A DNA stretch of 39,881 bases. Origin: Nocardiopsis halophila DSM 44494 (GTDB lineage Bacteria > Actinomycetota > Actinomycetes > Streptosporangiales > Streptosporangiaceae). The notes below the pieces were generated by a model. The model was not told where the DNA came from and did no database searches. It was given only the letters and a program-made list of their open reading frames with translations. How positions within the stretch are numbered: the stretch's first letter is position 1; every line of letters begins with the position of its first letter. The position numbers were made by a program, and so were the translations under genes. The stretch spans positions 19,404-59,284 of the forward strand of contig NZ_ANAD01000013.1 of the NCBI RefSeq assembly GCF_000341245.1, given 5' to 3'. Of the stretch, positions 1 through 7,587 are shown in pieces.

Positions 1-59
1 CCGGCTCCGGATGAGGGCCGGAGGGGCTCCGGGCGCTCAGCGCACAGAGGAGCGGCGGT

Positions 60-93
60 CCCCGAGCGACGACGGGGCGTCAGCCGCTCGGGG
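60..93 (-). terminator. Hairpin after the pilin-like/membrane protein operon
   Basis: Arms CCCCGAGCG (60-68) and CGCTCGGGG (85-93) are perfectly complementary around a 16-nt loop, about 20 nt beyond the stop codon of the minus-strand gene ending at 113. There is no T-tract, which is common for GC-rich actinobacterial terminators. Nothing else is seen in 1-112. Confidence 0.55.
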
Positions 94-112
94 GACTGCG
101 CGAAAAGGGGCG

Positions 113-508
113 TCAGCGTGACGCGAGGCGCATGGGCGCCCGGGCAGGGCGCATGAGGAGGTAGACGAGCAGGGCGCCGGCGACGGAGCAGACCGCCTGC
201 GCCACGTTCATCGCCGCTTCGGTGCCGACGACCGCGCCGAGCACGGCCCCCGCCACCGTGTGAATCGCCGGGAGCGCCAGGACGACCACGGCTCCGCCCA
301 CCGAACGCAGCTCGTCGCGTCCGTGGACCAGGCCGGCGGCCAGCGCCATGAGCGCCGTGATCACCGCGTGCGGGAGCGCGAACCAGACGTACTCGCCGAT
401 GTCGTCCTGGAGCATCTCCAGGGGGACGAGGACGGGGATGAGCGCGGTGGCCAGGGTCCCGAGCAGCCACACGCCCGCGGCGGCTCCCAGCGCGGCAGCG
501 ACCTTCAC
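113..508 (-). CDS. Small four-helix integral membrane protein, coupled to the pilin-like gene
   Basis: This is a 131-residue hydrophobic protein with four predicted membrane segments at about 4-30, 40-62, 70-94 and 98-119 and a short basic C-terminal tail (RPARAPMRLASR). The GTG start at 508 overlaps the TGA of the upstream gene (GTGA) and is preceded by GGAGGAGGG three bases away, so translational coupling is very likely. I do not recognise a family. The coupling suggests it works with the pilin-like surface protein encoded just upstream, for example as a membrane partner or export/anchoring factor; this is inference from gene order only. No catalytic motif is visible. Confidence 0.8.
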   Translation of the reverse strand: MKVAAALGAAAGVWLLGTLATALIPVLVPLEMLQDDIGEYVWFALPHAVITALMALAAGLVHGRDELRSVGGAVVVLALPAIHTVAGAVLGAVVGTEAAMNVAQAVCSVAGALLVYLLMRPARAPMRLASR

Positions 509-2091
509 TGGCCCTCCTCCTCGCTGTAGTCGTCGGACAGGCAGTCAGCGTAATCGATGAACCTGCGGCCGCCCTCGTTCGGCGGTTCCAGCATCAGGGC
601 CTGCTTGGTGTCCTTCTCCTCCAGCTCCCAATTGACCGAGGCGCCGAACTGCATGCCCAGTTTGACCTGGGCGCCGAACTCCCCCTGGTCGATCTTCTTG
701 TCGGAGGCGTACTGCCAGGCGGTGCCGCGCCGGTAGAAGATCTCGTCCCAGGGGTCGGCGTCGGGCCCCGGCTCCTCGAGGACCCTGCCGCCGTTGTCCT
801 CCTCGTCCAGTTGGTTGGCCATCGCGTTGGTCGCGTAGGGCGGTGGTGCCAGGCCGTACTCGTCCAGCAGCTGTTCTGCGGCGGCCTGTTCCTCAGGGGT
901 GTTCTCGAAGTCCACCTGGACCATCTGCGTGACGCTGTTGGCCTCGCCCGTCCCTACAGAGCCGTTTCCGCCGTTCTCGACGTCGTTGCCCTTGCCCGTC
1001 TTGTTGCCGACGTTCTTGTCCACGCCGAACGAGAACTTGCCCTCCGCTCCCGCGATGTAGCGGATGTTGGCGATCGAGCCGTCCTCGTTCCGCATGATGC
1101 GGGTCCCGCCGTTCCAGCTGATGGACCCGTCGGCGTGTGCGGACAGAGCGGTCGCACCGAGGCTGCCTTCGGCCGTCCAGCTGTAGGTGTCGGACTTCTG
1201 GATGTTGTCCGGATCGGTGTACCAGGTCGCGTGGTCGCGGGTCCGCGACGCGGTGAAGGAGCCCTCGGCCCCCAGGTTCATCGTCCAGGCCCCGCCGTCG
1301 CCGTCCTTCCTGCGCTTCTCTCCAGGGCCCGCCCAGGCACCGGCGCTGCCCGCCACCTCGGCCTCGATGCCGACCGTCGTGGTGCGCACGTCCGGGTCGC
1401 GCTCGATCTCCGGGTAGTCGTACACACCGATCCAGTCTCCGAAGCGGAGCATCCCGTCGGCGGTGGGGTTCATGGTCCTGCTGGTCTCCATGGCGATGGC
1501 CTCGTTGACCTCCTCCTCGAACTCCTCGAACTCGTTTTCGTCCTCGAAGATGTAGGTCATCCCCGAGCCGAGCTTGACGCCCGCGCTCGCCGAGACGCTC
1601 GCGCCGGCGTGCGCCGACTCCCCGGCGCCGAAGTCGAAGCCCGCCCCCGCGGTGGCCTTCGCCGACGACGTCGGCAGGAAGGTGATGACGATCTTGCCGT
1701 TGGACAGGTCCTCGCGCGCATAGGAGTACTCCTGGCCGAACTCGAGGAAGGCGATGGTGACCGAGCCCCCGTAGGTCTGCTTGGACCCCTGCTTCACGCA
1801 GTACGCGGGCGTGTAGTCGAAACCGGGCTCGGGCTCGATCCAGTCGTCCTCGTCCTGCGCCTGGTCGTCGCCGTCCTCGCACTCCCCGCCCATTCCGGCG
1901 GCCTCTTTGATGCGGCACAGGGCCGAGCTGAACAGGTCCCCGGTCCTGGCAGGGGCCACGACGGCGACACTGCCCGCGATGGCCGCCACGCACAGGATGA
2001 GCGCGGCGTACTGGGCGAAGGACGCCCCCCGGTCGTCTCGGGCCGTCCGGCCCCTGCGCCGTGGTGGTGGAGCATTGCGCGCCGCGCTCAT
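505..2091 (-). CDS. Flp-pilin/TadE-like membrane-anchored surface protein with large exodomain
   Basis: A 528-residue protein. Residues 1-21 are basic and proline-rich. Residues 19-47 (DDRGASFAQYAALIL and onward) have the layout of a class III prepilin leader: a Gly at 22 as cleavage position, then one hydrophobic helix. The Glu expected at +5 is Gln27, while Tyr at +6 is kept. A Cys-containing acidic linker follows (C59, C71, a D/E run at 72-92, C98). Next comes about 400 residues rich in Gly/Ala with alternating hydrophobic and polar positions, which looks like repeated beta strands, and finally an acidic tail with C517. The start at 2091 is chosen because residues upstream in the longer frame look non-coding and this Met directly precedes the basic leader. 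Its stop overlaps the next gene. The topology (inside N-terminus, outside exodomain) is inferred. It is not a canonical pilin because of its size; it may be a pilin-anchored surface or secreted effector-like protein. Confidence 0.75.
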   Translation of the reverse strand: MSAARNAPPPRRRGRTARDDRGASFAQYAALILCVAAIAGSVAVVAPARTGDLFSSALCRIKEAAGMGGECEDGDDQAQDEDDWIEPEPGFDYTPAYCVKQGSKQTYGGSVTIAFLEFGQEYSYAREDLSNGKIVITFLPTSSAKATAGAGFDFGAGESAHAGASVSASAGVKLGSGMTYIFEDENEFEEFEEEVNEAIAMETSRTMNPTADGMLRFGDWIGVYDYPEIERDPDVRTTTVGIEAEVAGSAGAWAGPGEKRRKDGDGGAWTMNLGAEGSFTASRTRDHATWYTDPDNIQKSDTYSWTAEGSLGATALSAHADGSISWNGGTRIMRNEDGSIANIRYIAGAEGKFSFGVDKNVGNKTGKGNDVENGGNGSVGTGEANSVTQMVQVDFENTPEEQAAAEQLLDEYGLAPPPYATNAMANQLDEEDNGGRVLEEPGPDADPWDEIFYRRGTAWQYASDKKIDQGEFGAQVKLGMQFGASVNWELEEKDTKQALMLEPPNEGGRRFIDYADCLSDDYSEEEGQ

Positions 2092-2293
2092 CGAACGGCC
2101 CCCCGGGCGGACACACCTGCCGGGTCGCATCGTCGGTTCGTGAGGAGAGGCATTGGGCGAAAGTACGACCGGAGAGCATCGGGCGAGTAGAGCCCACAAA
2201 CCCAACTCTGGGCCCAGGAAAGGCCCACTGACCGTCGCCGCCCCGCCGCCGGCGCCTCACCCGGCGTTCATCCGCCTCTGCGAGAGGGCCGGG

Positions 2294-3046
2294 TCATCCG
2301 CACGGCATGGACGGCTGTTCGAACAGCTCCACCCCGTGCCAGTCGTCGCCTTCGGCGTAGCACAGGCGCCCGGGAACGGAGTCCGCCGGCGGTTCGACCG
2401 TGTGGCCCCAGAGCTCGGCGGGGGTCTCGTAGCGGATGTAGCGGCCGGTGAGCCCGTCCTCATGGACCTGCGCACCGTCCTCCTCGGGGACCCCGGCGAT
2501 CGCGACGGAGAAGTCGGCCGTCGGCTCCTCCGGAGTCAGCTCGGCGAGGACCTCCCCGTCGGCGGCCGTGTAGGAGGTGAATCCGCCCCCTTCCTGGTCC
2601 TCCTCCTCATCGGGCACCAGGACGGTGAAGTCCTTGCTGTGAACGAGATAGGCGCCCTTGTCGTACAGATAGGCGGCCGTTCCGTCGAATACGACGTCGT
2701 CTCCGGACCGCTCCGCCGAGGTGAAGGTGATGCTCAGGCGCGAGGTCCAGTCGACGGCGACCGCCCCGTTGTCCCCGGCCGGCTCGGAGAGCCGGCCGCC
2801 CGTCAGCAGCTCGATGGTGTCGTTGGCGGTGGCCTCCGTACGTACGAGGCCGACCTCGAGGTCTCCGCCGACGGGCCCGCCCCGCTCGCCCCGGTCCGTC
2901 GCTACGCCGTCGAACCGGCCGGGGCCGTCCTCGGTCCCGTCCCACGAGGGAGCGGCCTGCCCCTCGTCGCCGTCCGGCGGGCTGACGCAGCCGGTGAGCA
3001 GGAGGACCGGCAGAAGCAGAAGGGCCTTGGGAAAGGTTCCGTTCAT
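2294..3046 (-). CDS. Secreted lipoprotein, unknown function
   Basis: A 250-residue protein. Residues 1-19 form a lipoprotein signal peptide (Lys at 7, Leu-rich core, lipobox LLTGC with the acylated Cys at 20), then an Asp/Glu/Gly-rich linker. The body has alternating charged and hydrophobic stretches without a motif I recognise; a Cys pair near the C-terminus (LCYAEGDDW and the final MPCG) could form a disulfide. The start at 3046 is preferred over a GTG seven codons upstream because GGAG lies 8 nt before it. It diverges from the lipoprotein gene at 3223. A monocistronic unit seems likely. Confidence 0.75.
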   Translation of the reverse strand: MNGTFPKALLLLPVLLLTGCVSPPDGDEGQAAPSWDGTEDGPGRFDGVATDRGERGGPVGGDLEVGLVRTEATANDTIELLTGGRLSEPAGDNGAVAVDWTSRLSITFTSAERSGDDVVFDGTAAYLYDKGAYLVHSKDFTVLVPDEEEDQEGGGFTSYTAADGEVLAELTPEEPTADFSVAIAGVPEEDGAQVHEDGLTGRYIRYETPAELWGHTVEPPADSVPGRLCYAEGDDWHGVELFEQPSMPCG

Positions 3047-3222
3047 CGGCAGGACTCCGGCTTTCACGGTCTCTCAGGGGGAAGGGCACCGCAGTCTAAC
3101 GCACGGCACCGTCCGGAAAGCGGCGAGTGCCCGGGGCTCCGGAGTGACCTGACGGACCCTGGCCGGTATGGGACACGGCCGCATTCCCCCCGCTCGAATC
3201 GCTCGGTTAGGCTCCAGGAACT

Positions 3223-4110
3223 ATGAGAACTCCCGTCCCCCGGACCGCCGTGCTCCTCGCGACGGCACTACTCGCCACCGCCTGCCAGAGCGGCGGCGAA
3301 GAGGACCCCTCCGAGCCCGCCCCCTCCCCCGTCGCGCCGGCGGCGATGGACGACGTCGAACTCCCGGACGCCCCCGAGGACCTCGCGGCGCTCGTCGAGG
3401 AGCGGATGCAGGAGGCCCTCTCCGTCGAGGTGACCATGTCGGTCGAACCCGAGGAGGGCGAGGAGGAGGGCGCCTCCATCGAGGACGTCACCATGTCCAT
3501 GCTCTTGACCGATCCTCCGTCGGCGCAGATGACGACCGTGGACAAGAGCGGCGAGGAACCGGAGACCGCCCACACCGTGGTGTCCGAGGGCGTGACGTAC
3601 ATGATGCTGGAGGGGGAGCCGCTCGTCGGGGAGAAGGACTGGATGCGGCTCACCACCGAGGAGATCGACAGCGCCGAGGAGGAGCTGGGCCCGTTCGCGG
3701 AGATCTTCCGGGTCATGCACAAGGAGGTCAACGACTCTCTGGAGCAGGCCGCCGGGAACTCCAGCATGGACGTGGTGGCCTTGGGCGAACTGGACGGGGA
3801 CCCGGCCGCAGAGGACGGGGAGGACGGTCCGGTCACCAGGTACACCGGGACCACGAAGACGAGCGACCTGGCGGACAAGGGCAACGACGACTTCAAGAAC
3901 GCCGTCGACGCCGGCCTTGAAGAAGTGGAGTGGGAACTCGCTGTGACTCCGAAGGGCCTGCCGGAGGAGTTCACCGTCCAGATGGCCACGCCCGACGGCG
4001 AGGAAGCGATCAGCACCGTCCACTACAGCGCGTGGGGAAGCGATCTGGAGATCGCTCCTCCGCCCGAGGACAACACGGGGAGCATCCAGGACAGCCTCGA
4101 CAGCGCTTGA
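3223..4110 (+). CDS. LppX/LprAFG-like secreted lipoprotein
   Basis: A 295-residue lipoprotein with signal peptide 1-20, lipobox LATAC and lipidated Cys21, followed by a Pro/Glu-rich linker. The body carries features of actinobacterial LppX/LprAFG-type lipoproteins: a 'LVEERMQEALSVEVTMSV' opening strand, a phrase of the type 'W(M/L)R(L/M)' (DWMRLTTEE), a central 'VTRYTGT' strand and a late 'TPKGLPEEFTV' strand. It resembles the protein at 13204-14052 in this same layout. Such proteins have a half-barrel fold that can hold lipids, but a lipid-carrier role here is inference. The ATG at 3223 has AGGA four bases upstream and a TTAGGC -10-like element just before that. It is strongly acidic. Confidence 0.75.
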   Translation: MRTPVPRTAVLLATALLATACQSGGEEDPSEPAPSPVAPAAMDDVELPDAPEDLAALVEERMQEALSVEVTMSVEPEEGEEEGASIEDVTMSMLLTDPPSAQMTTVDKSGEEPETAHTVVSEGVTYMMLEGEPLVGEKDWMRLTTEEIDSAEEELGPFAEIFRVMHKEVNDSLEQAAGNSSMDVVALGELDGDPAAEDGEDGPVTRYTGTTKTSDLADKGNDDFKNAVDAGLEEVEWELAVTPKGLPEEFTVQMATPDGEEAISTVHYSAWGSDLEIAPPPEDNTGSIQDSLDSA

Positions 4111-4254
4111 CGGGTCGGGGGGCGGTACGGGTCGTTCTCGTCGGTTTTCGAGGGGACCGGTGGCGTCGGCACCGAAACCCGGCCGGGGAGAACGCCGAGG
4201 CGGGGCCTGAGGCGTCTGGAGACCGGACCGTCCGGATCCGGTGAGGTGGTCCGC

Positions 4255-4647
4255 GTGAGGCTCCGACCGACCACGCTGATATCGCTCCTCGGCCTGCCAT
4301 TCGTCCTGCTATCGCCCGCCGCCGCAGGGTGCGGGGAGCGGACGACCCCGCAGGAGGCACCGTCGGAATCGGCCGATGAGCTGCCCGAGGTCCCCGAGGG
4401 TGCCGCCCGCGTCTTCCAGGGGACCCGTGGGGATTTGGGCGACTATGCCGTCACCTCACTCGGCACCGTCGACGGCCGGTCCCGCATCGAGGTCTGGACG
4501 GTCGAGGCCGAAGAGGAAGGCGAATACGGCGGTGAGGTCTTCAAAGCGACCGAGGGCGACGAGTTCGAATTCGACGGGGCGGCCTTCACTCTTCTGAAGG
4601 TCGACGACGACCATGAACCGCCTTATGTGACCGTCGTTCTCGAGTGA
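4255..4647 (+). CDS. Small secreted lipoprotein, unknown function
   Basis: A 130-residue protein. Residues 1-25 form a signal peptide with an AAGC lipobox and Cys26. The mature part is acidic and contains short beta-like segments (IEVWTVEAEEEGE, EFEFDGAAFTLLKV, PPYVTVVLE). The GTG at 4255 is chosen because GGTGAGG is 8 nt upstream; an in-frame GTG three codons earlier lacks a good site. The stop codon overlaps the GTG of the next small reading frame. No family is recognised. Confidence 0.65.
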   Translation: MRLRPTTLISLLGLPFVLLSPAAAGCGERTTPQEAPSESADELPEVPEGAARVFQGTRGDLGDYAVTSLGTVDGRSRIEVWTVEAEEEGEYGGEVFKATEGDEFEFDGAAFTLLKVDDDHEPPYVTVVLE

Positions 4648-4895
4648 CGCCTCCTCTGGGGTCCGGAGAGCGGGGCCGCCGGCTCCGCACGGTATCCACT
4701 CGGCCCTCGCTGCCGCCCGACGTCCATGCTCTGCCGGCGCACTGGGTGTTCGGGCGGGTCTCCACCGACGAGGCATCTGAGCCCCTACGCACCACGGACT
4801 CCGCGCGGTGGTGCTACCCGGAGGTCGCCCATTCGGAGAAACACAACATCGGGCTCATCGAGCGCGAGTACGAGGACCTGCAGATCTTCTCCTGA
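4644..4895 (+). CDS. Small hypothetical protein or remnant, possibly coupled to the lipoprotein
   Basis: An 83-codon frame whose GTG start overlaps the preceding TGA (GTGA). About 85% of its codons end in G or C, supporting real coding sequence. The N-terminal third is Pro/Arg/Ser-rich and may not be translated. The last 50 residues (ALPAHWVFGRVSTDE to EYEDLQIFS) read like a genuine folded segment with Trp, Tyr and charged residues. I do not recognise it. It might be a small protein, or the surviving C-terminal end of a larger lost gene. No separate ribosome site is visible. Confidence 0.4.
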   Translation: MTPPLGSGERGRRLRTVSTRPSLPPDVHALPAHWVFGRVSTDEASEPLRTTDSARWCYPEVAHSEKHNIGLIEREYEDLQIFS

Positions 4896-5065
4896 GAACA
4901 GCACCGTTGCGAGGAACCGGACTCCTGAACGCGGCTCCAAGCGCCGGCGAGCGCGCAGCCGGCATGGTCGACCGGGAGCGGAGCGAAACGGCGAAGGCCG
5001 CTCGCCGACGGTGGCCTTTCGGGAATCACGATCGGCTCAGGTACATGGGAATTCTGGTGGGCAGG

Positions 5066-5764
5066 ATGAGCGCACAGGACGAGATCAGGCGGAAGATCTC
5101 CGCCGCGCACGCAGCGGGCGACCGCACACCGCTGTTCGCGGCCATGGCGATCGCGGGAACCCACATGCGCCCCGCCTTCGAAGCGTTCGCCTCCCGGCCC
5201 GAGGTGGACGACTACAGCCGGGTTCTCGAACTCCTCTGGGACAACGCCGCGTCCCCGCAAGAGCACTCGTTCCCATCGCTCCGCGAGGCCTTCCTCGCGG
5301 TCTGGCCGTTCGGCGATGACGACCCGGACGAGGACTACGACGACTCCTCGCCCGTCTACCACAAGCTCATGACCCTTGACCCCCTGCACTTCTTCACCTT
5401 CAACGCCCTTGAGCACGGCCTGAAGGACGGCGCCACCGTCGGGGTCCTCACAGCCTGCGATCTCATCACGGAGTTCGGCTTCTCGGCGGCGAACGCGACC
5501 GACGCCGAAGGCGCGACCCAGCGCAGCACAGAGCTGGAACGGCTCGGAGACCACGAGGAAATGCTGCTGTCGGCCGAGTTGAGCGTGCTCTCCGAGGGCG
5601 GCACCGGTGTGCTCGCCGCCTGCCGTCATCGGGCACTCGACCGAGAGCAGCACGTCCGCACCGTCCTGGTGCCCAACTGGACCGAGGCGAACTCCTGGGA
5701 CGCGGACTTCCGGGCGGGGGCCCACGGTCTCCAGGACACGCTGGGGAACGCTCCGAAGAGGTGA
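5066..5764 (+). CDS. Unassigned cytosolic protein, faintly DUF416-like
   Basis: A soluble, acidic protein of about 232 residues without signal or membrane segments. The pattern 'LFAAMAIAGTHMRPAFEAF ... YSRVLELLWDNA' and a later 'NALEHGLKDG' resemble the helical layout of DUF416 (YjaG) proteins, but the match is weak and made by eye. An Asp-rich loop (FGDDDPDEDYDDSS) interrupts the helices. The ATG at 5066 has GGTGG five bases upstream; in-frame ATGs at 5045 and 4964 are alternatives. It lies after the small frame at 4644 and 160 bases before the DoxX-like gene, same strand. DUF416-type proteins are sometimes placed among immunity-like proteins, so a toxin-neighbour role is possible but not shown. 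Confidence 0.6.
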   Translation: MSAQDEIRRKISAAHAAGDRTPLFAAMAIAGTHMRPAFEAFASRPEVDDYSRVLELLWDNAASPQEHSFPSLREAFLAVWPFGDDDPDEDYDDSSPVYHKLMTLDPLHFFTFNALEHGLKDGATVGVLTACDLITEFGFSAANATDAEGATQRSTELERLGDHEEMLLSAELSVLSEGGTGVLAACRHRALDREQHVRTVLVPNWTEANSWDADFRAGAHGLQDTLGNAPKR

Positions 5765-5925
5765 CGCCTGCCGGGCGGTGTGACCGCGGGCCACTGGACT
5801 GCTCCGGGGCTGAGGGCATGCGTCTTTGTCAGCGGTATTTCGGGCGGGTGCGATCGGGGTACGGGTCGGTGGGGAACCCGCGCTTCGGGGGAAGGCGTGG
5901 GGAGCCGAGATCGGGGGGATCCACT

Positions 5926-6465
5926 GTGGGACGTGTCGACATGGGAGACGTCGCCGTCTGTGCGCTGCGTGTCGGGCTCGGGGCGACGCTGTTCGCGCAC
6001 GGGGCGCAGAAGCTGTTCGGCTGGTTCGGTGGCGGCGGGCTGAAGGGGACCGCTGAAGGGTTCCACGCGATGGGCTACCGCCCCGGTGGCGCCACGGCGC
6101 TGGTGGCCGGGGCCTCGGAGGCCGTCGGCGGGGCCGCGCTCGTCCTCGGGGCCGGCACGCCCGCCGGCGGCGCGGCCGTCGCCGGGACGATGGGGGTCGC
6201 CGCCGAGATGCACGCGCCCAACGGTTTCTTCAACACCGAGGGCGGGGTGGAGTACCCGGGGCTCTTGGGGCTGGCCGCGGTGTCGCTCATCGCCGGCGGC
6301 CCGGGGCGCCTGTCCGTGGACCACGCCACCGGGCACGTCTTCGACCGCCCGTGGATGCGCGCCGCCGCCATCGCCTCGGTGGCGCCCGCGGTCGCCGTGG
6401 TCGTCGCTCGCAAACGCAAAGCGCTGGCCGCCGAGGACGGAAGCGCCGCAGAGGACGAAGGATAA
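5926..6465 (+). CDS. DoxX-family integral membrane protein
   Basis: A 179-residue DoxX/DoxD-like protein. The signature 'HGAQKLFGWFGG' occupies residues 25-36 at the end of the first membrane helix, followed by further hydrophobic segments (about 53-75, 78-93, 112-125 and 143-160) and a basic then acidic tail. 'MHAPNGFFNTEGGVEYP' between helices is typical of the family. The GTG at 5926 is chosen because GGGGGG lies seven bases before it; the ATG at 5941 is possible. DoxX proteins are linked in mycobacteria to membrane-associated oxidoreductase complexes handling thiol or oxidative stress; no such partners are adjacent here, so the role is open. Confidence 0.85.
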   Translation: MGRVDMGDVAVCALRVGLGATLFAHGAQKLFGWFGGGGLKGTAEGFHAMGYRPGGATALVAGASEAVGGAALVLGAGTPAGGAAVAGTMGVAAEMHAPNGFFNTEGGVEYPGLLGLAAVSLIAGGPGRLSVDHATGHVFDRPWMRAAAIASVAPAVAVVVARKRKALAAEDGSAAEDEG

Positions 6466-6513
6466 GTCGGCGGGCGCGTCGGGGCACGGCGGCCCCGGCA
6501 TCGTGGCCCCTCG

Positions 6514-7368
6514 TCAGTCCGTCCCTGCGGTCTTCTCCGCCCACGTCTGTGCCCTGAGACCGTGGGCCCCGGCGTATTGCGCGGTGGGCGGAGGGCTCCA
6601 GCCCTTCAGTGGCTCCGGATCCGGGCGGTGGACCTCCACCCGGATGGGGTGGCACACGTCCACGGGGTCGCGCGCGTCCGGCCCCCATAGGGGCACGGAC
6701 AAGTCTCCGCCCGGGCAGGTCGACAGGGCGCACAGGAGGTCGATCTCGGCGAAGAACTCGAAGTGGTCCCCCGGGCGGGCCGGGCTGGACTTCATGAAGT
6801 ACCGGTCCTCGTCGTTGAGGCCCGTGCACTGGAAGACGTTCAGCACGTCGTGGACGTCGAACTCGGTGAGCCCGTAGGGCAGGACGGCCCGCACCAGGTT
6901 CGAGTGGCAGTGGTGGTCGAAGTCCTCACCCGTCAGCATCCGGTTCACGTACGGGTCGCACCTGGTTCCGAGGAGGTCGTGGACGCGGCCCCCTTCAGCG
7001 TCGGTGCCGTAGTCGGCGAGGGTGTCCGAGGTGACGGTGACCATGGGCCTCAGGAAAGGCAGCGTCGACCAGAGCCGGTCGTAGGTGCTCACGTGCGCGC
7101 GCTGGAGCTGGCGGGTGCGCGACGCCCACAGGCGCTCGCGGGGGTCGTGCCGGTTCCACAGGTTCAGGTCACCGACCTGCGGTCCCTCGACGGTGACGAG
7201 TCGGCACAGGTGGCCGCGCGGCACCTCCCAGGCCTGTCCGGAGCGGATGGGGACCTCGAAGGCGTCGACCCGCTCCCGCTCCGCGGAGGCGACCCGGTCG
7301 TAGAACGCCCGGTCGACGTCCAGGGCGCCCCCTTCCGAGGCCCGGTAGGCGGCTTCCGGTCGGCCCAT
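6514..7368 (-). CDS. DUF1989 (urea carboxylase-associated family) protein
   Basis: A 284-residue cytosolic protein with the conserved run of DUF1989 proteins: 'GDLNLWNRHDPRE', 'SRTRQLQRAHVSTYDRLWS', 'LPFLRPM', a Cys/His-rich block (RCDPYVN ... DHHCHSNL) and a C-terminal 'DLSVPLWG'. Family members often occur next to urea carboxylase or amine/amino-acid degradation genes and are predicted cupin-like metal proteins; no such genes are seen here. The ATG at 7368 follows GGGGGAG by about five bases. The open frame continues far upstream only because it is antisense to the next gene. It diverges from the gene at 7588 across a 219-bp promoter region. Confidence 0.85.
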   Translation of the reverse strand: MGRPEAAYRASEGGALDVDRAFYDRVASAERERVDAFEVPIRSGQAWEVPRGHLCRLVTVEGPQVGDLNLWNRHDPRERLWASRTRQLQRAHVSTYDRLWSTLPFLRPMVTVTSDTLADYGTDAEGGRVHDLLGTRCDPYVNRMLTGEDFDHHCHSNLVRAVLPYGLTEFDVHDVLNVFQCTGLNDEDRYFMKSSPARPGDHFEFFAEIDLLCALSTCPGGDLSVPLWGPDARDPVDVCHPIRVEVHRPDPEPLKGWSPPPTAQYAGAHGLRAQTWAEKTAGTD

Positions 7369-7445
7369 GGCGCTCCCCCTCTGCTCGGTGCGCGTCCGCG
7401 GGTCCGCCGCACCCCTGGTCGTAGCGGCCCCTGGGGGTGCATGAT

Positions 7446-7506
7446 CCCATTCCCGACACCGGGCGCACCAGACTCCACCTGAGCCCGAAGATTCCCATCC
7501 CCGACA
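7446..7506. repeat. Two near-identical 13-mers in the divergent promoter region
   Basis: CCCATTCCCGACA at 7446-7458 recurs as CCCATCCCCGACA at 7494-7506, with one mismatch and a 48-bp offset, in the 219-bp region between the divergent genes starting at 7368 and 7588. They could be binding sites for a shared regulator, though the spacing is not a whole number of helical turns. Confidence 0.35.
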
Positions 7507-7564
7507 TCTGGCCGCGCCACCGACCAAGGTGCTAGGTTCCCTCGAACCGAGGATTGTTGAACAA

Positions 7565-7583
7565 ATCACTTGTATGGAGTGAT
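7565..7583 (+). promoter_or_regulatory. Hairpin overlapping the ribosome site of the secreted peptidase-like gene
   Basis: ATCACT (7565-7570) and AGTGAT (7578-7583) form an inverted repeat with a 7-nt loop. The GGAG that serves the GTG start at 7588 (GGAG at 7576-7579, 8 nt spacing) lies in the loop and right arm, so folding would partly hide it. It might instead be a DNA operator. Upstream, TGCTAGGTT resembles an extended -10 element. Confidence 0.4.
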
Positions 7584-7587
7584 CCCC

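Noticed and set aside
811-2190. 459-codon open frame on the plus strand opposite the pilin-like gene
   Set aside because: It is an antisense shadow of a GC-rich gene: no membrane or family pattern, Arg/Val/Gly-biased composition, no ribosome site.
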